NCBI RefSeq assembly: GCF_000424585.1
Contig: NZ_AUKE01000013.1
Location: forward strand, 1-64,000
Direction: 5' to 3'
DNA from: Butyrivibrio sp. MC2013
GTDB taxonomy: Bacteria > Bacillota > Clostridia > Lachnospirales > Lachnospiraceae
DNA: 64,000 nucleotides
In this document: one piece after another, positions 43,718-52,600 of the stretch
How the letters are laid out: each line of letters starts with the position of its first letter
How positions within the stretch are numbered: position 1 is the first letter of the stretch
Position numbers and translations under genes: made by a program
The notes under the pieces: generated by a model
The model's input: only the letters and a program-made list of their open reading frames with translations
Database searches by the model: none
Told to the model about the DNA's origin: nothing

Positions 43718-44362
43718 ATGATATTTCAAGATAATGTAATTAAAGAGTATTTAAAAAACGTATATTTTATCACCGGAACACCATGCGGAGGAAAAACTAC
43801 CGTATCAAGAGCATTAGGAAAAAAATATGGTATTCAAGTTTATGACATTGATGAGATGTTTCCAAGTCATCAGTTGCTGTCAAATGCTGAGCATCAGCCT
43901 GCTATGAATATGACTTTTACAGATGCTGACGAATTCTTTGGAAGGTCTGTTGAGGAGTATCGGAATTGGCTGGTCTCTAATACTCGCGAACAACTTGATT
44001 TTGTGGTGTTAGATTTGATCAGACTTTCTAAAAATACAAAGGTCATTTGCGATTGCCATTTGACAGTAGAACAGGCTGATTTATTGTCAGATCCATCAAG
44101 AGTAGTTTTTATGATCAAAGAACCTACCGATTTGGTTGACGATTACTGCAATAGGCCGGATCATCAGGGGTTCAGTGATTATATACACAGTGCGACTGAT
44201 TTTGAAAGTGCGAAAAGAACTTGTAATGAAACTCTATATTCGCTTAATGCAGAAAAATATGCGCAAATAAAGGCAGGAAACTATTTCTGGATTGAGCGAG
44301 ACACCAAAAGAAGCGTAGAAGAAACAGTTTCTTTGGTTGAGAAGCATCTAGGATTAGTTTAG
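43718..44362 (+). CDS. Shikimate-kinase-like P-loop protein
   Basis: A 214-residue P-loop protein: Walker A ITGTPCGGKTTVSRALG near residue 19, VYDIDEMF, and a VICDCHLTVEQADLL strand-helix. It resembles small kinases next to resistance genes. AAAGGAG precedes ATG 43718. It ends 8 bp before a right-end arm repeat (44371), i.e. it is the last cargo gene of a formerly separate element. Confidence 0.75.
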   Translation: MIFQDNVIKEYLKNVYFITGTPCGGKTTVSRALGKKYGIQVYDIDEMFPSHQLLSNAEHQPAMNMTFTDADEFFGRSVEEYRNWLVSNTREQLDFVVLDLIRLSKNTKVICDCHLTVEQADLLSDPSRVVFMIKEPTDLVDDYCNRPDHQGFSDYIHSATDFESAKRTCNETLYSLNAEKYAQIKAGNYFWIERDTKRSVEETVSLVEKHLGLV

Positions 44363-44370
44363 ATTGGTGT

Positions 44371-44406
44371 TGATAACACTCCTGTGATAACAATTTGATA
44401 ACGTTA
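44371..44406 (+). repeat. Right-end arm block, copy 1
   Basis: A 36-bp sequence with three TGATAAC motifs (the last two 11 bp apart), 34 of 36 bases identical to 49022-49057. The 11-bp pair layout equals the TGGCAAC pairs of element A. No core follows; the sequence jumps straight into a truncated ATPase gene. Confidence 0.75.
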
Positions 44407-44600
44407 AAGGCCGGAAAGTACATTGGAACACCATTAAAATATTATTTTGAAGATGTAGGACTTCGTAATGCAAGACTTGGATTTCGTCAGGTTGAAGAAA
44501 CTCACTTGATGGAAAGTATTGTCTATAATGAACTGAGGGCAAGAGGATATCAAGTTGATGTTGGCGTTGTGCCAATTAGAAGAAACAATGATACCGGAAG
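44407..44600 (+). pseudogene. Fragment of a DUF4143-type AAA ATPase gene
   Basis: The frame from about 44401 reads KAGKYIGTPLKYYFEDVGL, then RNARLGFRQVEETHLMES and VYNELRARGYQVDVGVVPI, typical of the DUF4143 C-terminal region of archaeal-type AAA ATPases. Both the ATPase domain and the C terminus are missing. It begins immediately after the arm repeat, marking a recombination join. Confidence 0.75.
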
Positions 44601-44757
44601 CAGAGAACGGGCATACAGGGCGACAGGACTGGTTCTTGCCGCCTTTTTAAACTTTTTAAAAATTTTCCAACACTTTTTCTATCCATTACGTCTTAACTAA
44701 TAGAAGGACAAAAAGACCTTTCGGCCGAAGGGTATTTCACATGAAGGAGGAACCGTC

Positions 44758-45012
44758 ATGGATACCCGAAATATGTACATGGAAATATATGGCTCTGGCT
44801 GCGTTATGGGGAATGCATACTCTGTACCAGCATGGGCCAAGAGCGAGCGACTTGAGTATTCTGTGCCGCTTGCAGAAATATGGAGGATGGGAGAGAGTGC
44901 TGTAGAGAAAAGAAAACGATGGAACTTGAAGCGATTTTTCAACAATTTAATAAAGATCTGCTTGCATACATCTACAGAATGTGCGACAGCAGACAGCTTT
45001 CGGAAGATGTAG
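44758..45012 (+). CDS. Small leader ORF overlapping a sigma factor gene
   Basis: An 84-residue frame with a strong GAAGGAGGAACC signal. The first 50 residues (MDTRNMYMEIYGSGCVMGNA and so on) look protein-like, while the last 30 overlap the sigma gene in another frame. It may be a small regulatory protein, or a leader whose translation is coupled to the sigma factor. No family is recognised. Confidence 0.5.
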   Translation: MDTRNMYMEIYGSGCVMGNAYSVPAWAKSERLEYSVPLAEIWRMGESAVEKRKRWNLKRFFNNLIKICLHTSTECATADSFRKM

Positions 45013-45395
45013 TTCAGGAAACCTTTGTCAGGGCAACTGTAAATCAGGAGCTGCTGAAAACACTTCATAAAAATCAGGTGAAATCATGGCTCTATAGAAC
45101 AGCACGCAACATCTACATAGATGTAGTTAGAGCCGGAACACTAAGGGAAAATCCGGATGATGATATTCCGGAATCGATGGAGGAGCCTGAAGATTATTCC
45201 AGGATAGAGTGGTCGCAGCTTTTGGAAGAACTTCCGGGCAGGCAGGGCGTAATAATGTACATGAGATATGTGGAAGGCTATACCGCTGAAGATATCGGAA
45301 AGATACTTGAGATGCCATCAGGTACAGTCAGATATGAGATCAGTATGGCGAGAAAAACACTGAGAACATCAATGAAAAACTATTGGAAGAGGTGA
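44919..45395 (+). CDS. ECF-like sigma factor of region B
   Basis: A 158-residue sigma-70 family protein: region 2 (FNKDLLAYIYRMCDSRQLSEDVVQETFVRA) and region 4 (LPGRQGVIMYMRYVEGYTAEDIGKILEMPSGTVRYEI), each shortened here. The ATG at 44919 is preferred by homology; the in-frame ATG 44880 lies inside the small ORF. It is followed 6 bp later by a large protein gene and has no visible anti-sigma partner other than that gene. Confidence 0.82.
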   Translation: MELEAIFQQFNKDLLAYIYRMCDSRQLSEDVVQETFVRATVNQELLKTLHKNQVKSWLYRTARNIYIDVVRAGTLRENPDDDIPESMEEPEDYSRIEWSQLLEELPGRQGVIMYMRYVEGYTAEDIGKILEMPSGTVRYEISMARKTLRTSMKNYWKR

Positions 45396-45401
45396 AGAGG
45401 A

Positions 45402-46643
45402 ATGTCAAAAGAAAATCTTGTTATAAATGTAGAAGTATGTGATTCAAGACAGATGAAGGAAGATGTTTACGAAGGATATAAGAGGATAATCATAAATGCA
45501 GAAGTGCTTATTGCCAGCCCAAGGAGCAGGGAGATTCTGAACAAACTTGGGGCTGTTATCAATAGTGAGGCGATTGTCGATGTGGCTGAGGATGAGATTG
45601 TTGAGAGCAGGATTAGTAATGGAAAAGAAGTTATTTCAAAGGGGTCAAAACCACAGAATAAGGTAATCCTGCTCGCTAATGGAAAAGTCACAATCGAGCC
45701 CGGCTCTGAGGAGGTAATGGAACAGTATGTATATATGCTTATAAATGGTCCATTATACTGCCCGAGAAGTATGAAAAGGTATACTGACAAAATGCTCATA
45801 AATGGGCCAACAGTAATTTATCCTGAGGATGCAGTCATGCTTGATTCAAAATTTGTTATGGATAAGTTCTTTCCGCTCCGGGTTAAGGAAAACGAAAAGT
45901 ACTATATCGCGAAAAAGCTTATTATCGAAGACGCAGTTGACGCAGACAAGTTAGTGGAGAAGAATGTGAGATTTGAGACTCCCTGCGTGGTCATGCGTGA
46001 GAGCAAGGTGGAGAAGCTTGCCGGATTATTTGATATTTCAACCAGGATAAATGTAATCCCTGAAGAAATGACTTTTGTAAAAGGCGATGCAGAACTAGAT
46101 GACGCCCTGTTTGATAAAAGTGGAAGCAGGTTGTATGTTGACGGAGATCTTACAGTATCAACAGAATTTACAAGGCTTGATAAGTTGGAAAAGCTCACTG
46201 TAACAGGGACCCTTATTGTAAGGGAGAGCATGTATCAGGATATGAAACATGTTGATATTAACGCGGATGTGGTGGAGTATTTATTTGAAGGAAAGAGCAT
46301 AGTCAACAGTGCTAAGGCAATAGTTGACAGATCACTTCTTATGGCTAATGAAAAGGGCGTGAGAGTAGTAAACTGCGCTCTGCTTTCCATAGATAAGGAT
46401 GTAGAACCACAGCTTATCTGTGACAGGCTTCAGATTAAGAACTGCGCAAAAGTCTCCTGCACAGAGGAACAGGAAAGTGCTGTTCATACTGTAGCTAAGA
46501 ACGTTGCTATGGTGGGATCACTCAAACCTGGTGAGAATGGTGGAGAGTCCGGAGGCATTATGGGCATGATGGGCTCAGTATTTGATGTTGTAAAGCAGGT
46601 GGCAAATACAAGTATGATCAATGCAGAGAAGCATATCATGTAA
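45402..46643 (+). CDS. Unknown protein with repetitive beta-rich sequence
   Basis: A 413-residue protein, no signal peptide, with many short beta-strand units (IIINAEVLIA, KVILLANGKVTIE, MLINGPLYC, MLINGPTVIY, LYVDGDLTVS, LTVTGTLIVRE) that suggest a beta-solenoid or polymer-forming fold, and a C-terminal Gly-rich turn and hydrophobic helix (GGIMGMMGSVFDVVKQV). It begins 6 bp after the sigma gene, so it may be its regulator, target or both. Not a recognised family. Confidence 0.65.
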   Translation: MSKENLVINVEVCDSRQMKEDVYEGYKRIIINAEVLIASPRSREILNKLGAVINSEAIVDVAEDEIVESRISNGKEVISKGSKPQNKVILLANGKVTIEPGSEEVMEQYVYMLINGPLYCPRSMKRYTDKMLINGPTVIYPEDAVMLDSKFVMDKFFPLRVKENEKYYIAKKLIIEDAVDADKLVEKNVRFETPCVVMRESKVEKLAGLFDISTRINVIPEEMTFVKGDAELDDALFDKSGSRLYVDGDLTVSTEFTRLDKLEKLTVTGTLIVRESMYQDMKHVDINADVVEYLFEGKSIVNSAKAIVDRSLLMANEKGVRVVNCALLSIDKDVEPQLICDRLQIKNCAKVSCTEEQESAVHTVAKNVAMVGSLKPGENGGESGGIMGMMGSVFDVVKQVANTSMINAEKHIM

Positions 46644-46972
46644 TTATAGCTGAGCATATAGTGATGCAAGGGAGACCGGAAGCGCTATTACTGTTGTAAG
46701 TGCAGTTTTGATGAGAGTTATTATGTGCCATGCATTTGAAGAGATGTTAAATGATGCCTCAATGAGGATACAGGATCAGAATAGGAAGAGGCTGGATTAT
46801 CACCCGGCCCCTTCCTGTTTATTCCTAAATTTTATTATGGGAATTCGACACCGTTTACAATGTCCTGTCACATACTCTCATAAAATATAAAAAAGAAAAA
46901 ATTGACACGACCAAGTATCCACCGGAGATTCTGGTAGAAAGAAGAGAAGCTGCATTAAAAAAGCTTGAAAAT

Positions 46973-47728
46973 ATGCGGTCTGCCGTTATTGAACCCGGCA
47001 AAGAAACGGTCTATAATGGAATTGTTGAGAGAGGTGGTCATTTAGATATAGTAATTGGCTTACCTGCGTCTGGAAAATCTTCCGCGATAGTAGATACCCT
47101 TTCACAATTTTATAAAGCAAGAATTGTTGACAATGATGAAGCTAAAAAACAGCTCCCAGAGTTTAATAATGGTTTTGGGGCAGATTTGGTTCATCGAGAA
47201 TCTCAGGACATTTCAAATGCACAGATGCTGGAATGCTTTAAAATGCATGAAAATGTGGTAATTCCTAAGGTGGGCAGCAATTACAAGAAAATTGAGGATA
47301 TTGTTAAAACAGCCCAGGAACACGGATATAAAAAAATCAATGTTCATTATGTTGATTTGCCACATAACAAGGCTATGGGTAGGTTACTTGGAAGATTTGT
47401 CACTCAGAATCGATATCTGAAACCAGAGTTGATTGATGAGTACAACAATATACGGGAAGGGAACAAAATCGAGAAAACATTTGACGCATTTAAGGCAGCT
47501 TTTTCAAAAGGAGGTATTATCGATGGATATGCAAAATGGAACAATGACGCTAAAAGAGGCGAAAGTCCAGTACTTGAAGAAAGCAAGGGAATTATGGAAA
47601 TCGAGAGGATCCAATCTGAACGCTCCGGACTACATAATTCAGGACGAGATAGGGGAGATGGCACTAATACTAATCAGGTTATTCAAGAAGGAAAACGGGA
47701 AACAGCTAACAGACCTGGAAGAAATTAA
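46973..47728 (+). CDS. Zeta-toxin family kinase, 5'-truncated
   Basis: P-loop zeta-toxin-like protein: Walker A IGLPASGKSSAIVD near residue 30, and ARIVDNDEAKKQLPEF as the acceptor strand. The open frame extends upstream to a stop at 46826 and reads as related sequence (YPPEILVERREAALKK) without a clear start, so the native N terminus was probably lost at a junction. Zeta toxins phosphorylate UDP-GlcNAc; no epsilon antitoxin is next to it. The last 206 bp overlap another gene in a different frame. Confidence 0.7.
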   Translation: MRSAVIEPGKETVYNGIVERGGHLDIVIGLPASGKSSAIVDTLSQFYKARIVDNDEAKKQLPEFNNGFGADLVHRESQDISNAQMLECFKMHENVVIPKVGSNYKKIEDIVKTAQEHGYKKINVHYVDLPHNKAMGRLLGRFVTQNRYLKPELIDEYNNIREGNKIEKTFDAFKAAFSKGGIIDGYAKWNNDAKRGESPVLEESKGIMEIERIQSERSGLHNSGRDRGDGTNTNQVIQEGKRETANRPGRN

Positions 47729-47795
47729 GCTGCATCAGCAAATTCTGGCAGAGTTGGACGGGGAGAAGGAACCCGACTTCCTGAAAGTGGAGTAA
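47523..47795 (+). CDS. Small protein overlapping the zeta-toxin gene
   Basis: A 90-residue helical, charged protein (TLKEAKVQYLKKARELWKS) starting at 47523 after an excellent AAGGAGG eight bases upstream. It overlaps the last 206 bp of the zeta gene in another frame. The long coding overlap with a strong start signal suggests coupled translation and perhaps a partner or antitoxin role; this is inference. Confidence 0.65.
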   Translation: MDMQNGTMTLKEAKVQYLKKARELWKSRGSNLNAPDYIIQDEIGEMALILIRLFKKENGKQLTDLEEIKLHQQILAELDGEKEPDFLKVE

Positions 47796-48060
47796 AAAAG
47801 CCGTCAGTGCTTAATCCACTAAAGGCTAAGCAAAAAATAGTAGAACAGTATAAAGCTGAGAGGACATAAAGATGACGCTAGAGATGCCGTTATGGCCTAT
47901 GATAATGATAATGACCAACAAAAAAATATTGAAACTAGTCAAAATATGCACTATAATACACTAAAGCGTGAAAGTGCAATTTATCAACCACAGGAAGAAA
48001 GGAGTGATCTTTTATGAAAAAAAATAATCGTGTACGGAGGGCCCGCGAAATTTGACCCTC
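47796..48060 (+). pseudogene. Fragments of decayed mobile-element genes
   Basis: Short in-frame pieces remain, such as KPSVLNPLKAKQKIVEQYK directly after the previous gene and DDARDAVMAYDNDND further on, resembling C-terminal tails of conjugative-element proteins. None has a complete frame. Confidence 0.4.
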
Positions 48061-48085
48061 CAATAAAAAATCGGAGGATTATAAA

Positions 48086-49024
48086 ATGGTCAACTTAATT
48101 GAATTAAGTGAAGAGAACTGGATGGACTTTGCCGGACTATCCGTTGATGAAAATCAAAAACACTATCTGGCAAGTAATATTGGCATCTTGGCAAGAGGGT
48201 ATGTTTATCGTTATTCTAGGGCAAATGTCATTGGAATTGTGTTTGACGGAACTCCCATAGGACTGGCTATGGTAAGGGATATGGATGATGAACCGGCATG
48301 CTATGAATTGCAGCAGTTTATGATCGATAGGAATTTTCAGGGCAAAGGATATGGATTTGAAGCGCTGAAACTTATTCTTGCCAGGCTTAAAGATGAGCAG
48401 AAATATGACTGTGTGGAAGTTTGCGTTAAAATGGAAGATGCGCAAGCAATACATGTCTATGAGAAGGCTGGATTCGTTGACACCGGTTATATTGATGATG
48501 ATGTTCCCGACAGCTATAATTTAGTTTATCGCTTTGAAGGTGATGATAAGCTTGAGGATGTGGGCATAAGAATTATTAACGTAGAGGAACCAACAGAGAA
48601 GCAGTTGATTTCCAGAACAATACTTGAAGCGCTTCCTGATTGGTTTGGAATTCCTGAATCTAGGGAACAATACATAAGAGAAAGTGTATCTCAGCCTTTT
48701 TTTGTGGCATATGATTCAGAAAAACCTATAGGTTTTCTTTGCCTTAAAGAGACGGGAAAAGAAACCGTAGAACTCTGCGTTATGGGAGTGTTGAAAGACT
48801 ACCACAGAAAAGGTGTTGGAAGGAAACTTTTTGAACAGGCGAGAGAAAAGGCCAAGCAAGCGGGTTATTCGTTTATGCAAGTTAAGACGGTTCAGATGGG
48901 ACGATACGAAGATTATGATGCTACCAATCATTTTTATCTGTCCCTCGGGTTCAAAGAGTTTGAAGTGTTCCCGACCTTGTGGGATGAGTGGAATCCATGT
49001 CAGATATATGTAATGACTCTTTGA
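48086..49024 (+). CDS. Tandem GNAT acetyltransferase
   Basis: A 312-residue protein with two GNAT domains: the first has acetyl-CoA motif A as RNFQGKGYGFEALKL near residue 90, the second as KDYHRKGVGRKLFEQA near residue 235. The linker is near residue 155. Tandem GNATs include antibiotic and peptide acetyltransferases. CGGAGG precedes the start. Its stop codon (49022) is the first base triplet of the right-end arm block, the same gene-to-end layout as the kinase at 43718. Confidence 0.85.
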   Translation: MVNLIELSEENWMDFAGLSVDENQKHYLASNIGILARGYVYRYSRANVIGIVFDGTPIGLAMVRDMDDEPACYELQQFMIDRNFQGKGYGFEALKLILARLKDEQKYDCVEVCVKMEDAQAIHVYEKAGFVDTGYIDDDVPDSYNLVYRFEGDDKLEDVGIRIINVEEPTEKQLISRTILEALPDWFGIPESREQYIRESVSQPFFVAYDSEKPIGFLCLKETGKETVELCVMGVLKDYHRKGVGRKLFEQAREKAKQAGYSFMQVKTVQMGRYEDYDATNHFYLSLGFKEFEVFPTLWDEWNPCQIYVMTL

Positions 49025-49057
49025 TAACACTCCCGTGATAACAATTTGATAACATTA
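49022..49057 (+). repeat. Right-end arm block, copy 2
   Basis: 34 of 36 bases identical to 44371-44406. Two TGATAAC copies 11 bp apart end about 100 bp before the third att core, the same geometry as in element A. Confidence 0.75.
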
Positions 49058-49118
49058 GCTGATACAGTCCGTGTGATATGGACAGCTGAAACCAAATGAA
49101 GTCAAATCGCAACAGAAA

Positions 49119-49166
49119 ACCCTAACAAAAATGTTTAAGACACAGGTCTGGTTAGGGAGCTGGAGT
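49119..49166 (+). other. Third att-like end of the island
   Basis: An operator-like site (CCTAACAAAAATGTTTAAG, 49121-49139) is followed 18 bp later by GAGCTGGAGT (49157-49166), 10 bp of the guaA core. Spacing matches the right end of element A, so this is a diverged attR. Confidence 0.7.
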
Positions 49167-49179
49167 AGACGAATAAATG

Positions 49180-49213
49180 TGGGAATCCGCGCGGGCAGTG
49201 GGTTCCCATTTTT
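49180..49213 (+). terminator. Probable original guaA terminator, now 25 kb away
   Basis: TGGGAATCC (49180-49188) pairs with GGGTTCCCA (49200-49208) with one G-T pair, then five T residues. It lies right after the outermost att core, where the native guaA terminator should be. Confidence 0.65.
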
Positions 49214-49430
49214 GTTGTTGCAAAATGGTTGCAATTATTTTGCATTCACTCTTTTTAAGAATCTTACAAGCTGGATGAGGTTGAATATTTACTTGACTGA
49301 TTAAAACATTTAGTATCTTAAGAACAATGTGTTTGATGTATGTCGCTTTCTTTAATGATATATTAAAACATATTACGTGGATTGACAAAATAGGTATAAA
49401 GCATTAATACTTTTCCAGAATTGAAAAGAT

Positions 49431-49472
49431 AAACCCGCAAAGCGTGTATTTACAAGGCTTTGCGGGTTTTGT
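49431..49472 (+). terminator. Strong hairpin terminator
   Basis: AAACCCGCAAAGC (49431-49443) pairs perfectly with GCTTTGCGGGTTT (457-469 of the same line block, i.e. 49457-49469) followed by T residues. No gene is seen between 49214 and 49430, so it may close read-through from upstream. The rest of 49058-49697 holds no supported gene. Confidence 0.75.
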
Positions 49473-49498
49473 ATACAATATTTTGTATTTGTATACAA
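49469..49498. promoter_or_regulatory. Twin palindromes upstream of the chitinase gene
   Basis: TTGTATACAA occurs at 49469-49478 and again at 49489-49498, 20 bp (two helix turns) apart. Each is a perfect palindrome. Placed about 200 bp before the chitinase start, they could be operators for a dimeric regulator. Confidence 0.5.
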
Positions 49499-49697
49499 AT
49501 TTATATATATACTACTAAAATCCATGGACTTTTATTAATATAATTGTTATTATCTGACAAAATGCCAATTTAAGTCAAAATATAACAAGTTATTGCTTGA
49601 AAATACACATCTTTGTAACATATACTCTTCATGTAACTTTTCAATCCGCACAGAATGCCGGATTGATATGTATTTTACAAATAGGAGGTTTATGTAA

Positions 49698-52600
49698 ATG
49701 AAAAGAAAGCGATTTGGGTCTTTAGTAGTTATGGCTTTAACGCTTATTATGGTTTTCGCCACAGTCATTTCACCGCTTGGGGCGAAGAAGGCTCTGGCTG
49801 CCAGTGAGGCGCCTGCTTATCGCAATGTAATGTATTACGGCGAGTGGTCAATTTATTCGGGACAGAAAAATTTTTATCCCGGCAAAATTGACGGAAGTCA
49901 GATCACTCACTTAAATTTTGCATTTCTTGACATGGATTCAAACGGAGATCTGGTACTGTGTGATGAGCACGCGGATTTTCTTGCGATCCTTCCGGAACAG
50001 ACCGGTCTTACCTATGGAGAGCCATACGCAGGTGTTCTCGGTGCAATGAGTATTCTTCGCACCAAATATCCCAATATGAAGATAGGAGTCTCAGTTGGCG
50101 GATGGACTCGTTCGGGAGATTTTTCGGCGGTTGCTGCTTCTGCAGATAAGAGAGCACATTTTGCAAAAAACATTGCAAAGTTCGTTGATTACCTGGGATT
50201 TGACTTTGTGGACATAGACTGGGAATATCCCACTGCAGTTCGCGAGAGCGATCCTGCGGGCAACGGTGTGACTATCGATGAAGGATGCCCCGGCTCTGAA
50301 GCTGACACAGTTAACTTCACTAAATTATTGCAGGCAATACGTGACGAGCTACGCAAACTTGGAGATGCCAACCAAAAGTACTATGAGCTTTCTGTAGCAA
50401 TGTCTGCTTCGCCCTCTATGATGTCAAAGATCGAATACGACAAGGTCCTTGGAATTGTAGACTTTGCAAACATGATGACCTACGACCTGAATGGCGCATG
50501 GAATAGCTATACAGGTCACCAGACTGCCCTTTACACCAATCCTGCATACGATCCGGTAAATCAGAAGGACGGTGCTTACTCGGTTGATGCATGTGTTCAG
50601 TATTTAAGGAATACTTATGGAAATTCCATTGATTACAGCAAGATTGTGATCGGAGTTGCTCCTTACACAAGGGGCTGGGCAGGTGTACAGTCTGATGGCA
50701 GAGATGCTGCAAATCCGGGGCTTTATGCTACAGCAGAGCCCAACTCTGTTCGCGCTGACGATGGCGTTATGAGCGGCACTTTCGCTTACGGAGATATCGA
50801 AAGCCTGAAGGCAAAATATCAGCTTAATGAATACTATGATGAAGTAGCCCAGGCTGCATATTATTACAGCCCTTCCACAGGTTATTTCTTTACCTGTGAC
50901 AACGAGCGCTCCGTTGCAGCTAAGGGACAGTATGTAAAAGAAAACGGTCTTGGAGGACTTATCTCCTGGATGGCTTCCCTTGACAGCGCAAACAGCATAA
51001 CAAGAACCATGAAGGAATCTCTTTATGGAAATGCTCCGCTTCCCGTACAGGATATAAAAACAGGAGATATCAAGGCTGAAGTATCTGTCAGCGCAAGCGG
51101 CAACACATATACTTTCACCATTAAAAACAATGAACTTGCAAGTGAAAATAACACAGCGCTTAAGGATGCTGAGTTGTTCAAAAAGACTGTGATGTTTCCA
51201 AAGCTTTACATTTCCACAAAGAGCGGCAACACATTAAGCGCAGGCTCTGAATGCGGTCAGGTAAGCACAAAGGGCGATGTGACCGTGGTGGATCTGTCAG
51301 GTGTTTATGCTGCAAAGTCCATGAAACCCGGAAGCTCACATACATTTACTTTGAGAACATCCGGCGATGCCGATGTTAATGACATCGAAGGCATCACCAT
51401 GACACAGAGAATCCTTACAAGTCTTGATGAGTTTGGTACTCAGTCTGTCTATGGCGCAGGCAGTTCTGCCACTCCCGGCAGCGATCCTGAAGGCAATGAC
51501 GATCAGCATGAGGGTACTACTCCTGACACTGAAATCGGCGATGATGACAATCAGCATGAGGGTACTACTCCGGAAAACCACTATACTGATAACGGCCTGC
51601 TTCCTCAGCATATGGTTACAGGCTATTGGCACAATTTCATCAACGGCTCGGCCAATCTGAAACTTAGCGATGTGCCTTCCTATTACGACATGATATGCGT
51701 TGCCTTTACAGATAACACTTCTGTTCCTGGTGAAGTGACCTTTAGTCTGGACGATGATCTGAGCCGTGCTTTGGGCGGATATAGCAAAAGTGAATTTATC
51801 AGCGATATTGCTGCTTTGAAGGAAAAGGGCCAGCACGTAATAATCTCTGTAGGAGGTGCTGAAGGACGTATCACCATTAATAGTGCAGAAGCTGCAGACA
51901 GATTTGCAAACGGACTTATAAGCATTATCGAGGAATATGGATTTGAAGGCGTGGACATTGATCTGGAAGGCTCAGCGGTATCAGGAGTTGACTATATTGC
52001 ATCTGCTTTAAGAAAAGTGCACGACCATTTCGGAGACGGCTTTATCATCACCATGGCACCTGAAACCTTCTATATTCAGGCTGGAAGACTTGCAAATAAC
52101 GATTATACCACTTCATATTTAAGGCTTGCTCTGCAGATCAAAGATATTCTGACCGTATGCTACCCTCAGTTCTATAATTCAGGAAGCATGGTAGGCTACA
52201 ATGATGTGATAGTAAATCCCGGAACAGCAGACTTCATCACATCCCTTTCAACACTGATAATCGAAGCTGGACTTCGCCCTGATCAGGTGGCTGTTGGTGT
52301 TCCTTCCACTTCAGGCGCTGCAGGCAGTGGTTATGTGACACCTTCAGTTTTGGAAGGTGCAGTCAATGCACTGGTAAATGGCACTTCTTCAGGTACTTTT
52401 ACAGCTCCTCGTTCATATCCTACACTCAGAGGTGTTATGACCTGGTCCATTAACTGGGATGCTACCAATAATTATGAATGGGGCCGTGCTATGGCTGCAG
52501 CCATGGACAGAATTCCCGTTGTAGAAAATGATGGAACTATCACAGATCCCGGTACCGGTTCAGGTACTGGTTCAGATGAAGGCGGCACTACTGACCCTGG

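Larger units (their letters stand above)
38663..49166. mobile_element. Accreted element region B, no integrase
   Basis: Lies between the middle att core and a degenerate third core at 49157-49166. The right end keeps the geometry of element A: paired arm sites (here GATAAC, 11 bp apart), then an operator-like site, then the core about 100 bp away. No integrase, repressor or relaxase is present, and several genes are truncated. A duplicate right-end arm block at 44371-44406 shows that at least two element ends were fused. Best read as a cis-mobilizable or decayed tandem island sharing the guaA target. Confidence 0.7.

Noticed and set aside
46708..46890. 60-residue frame between the beta-rich protein and zeta toxin
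   Set aside because: No recognisable family and no start signal; the stretch 46644-46826 is most likely junction debris.
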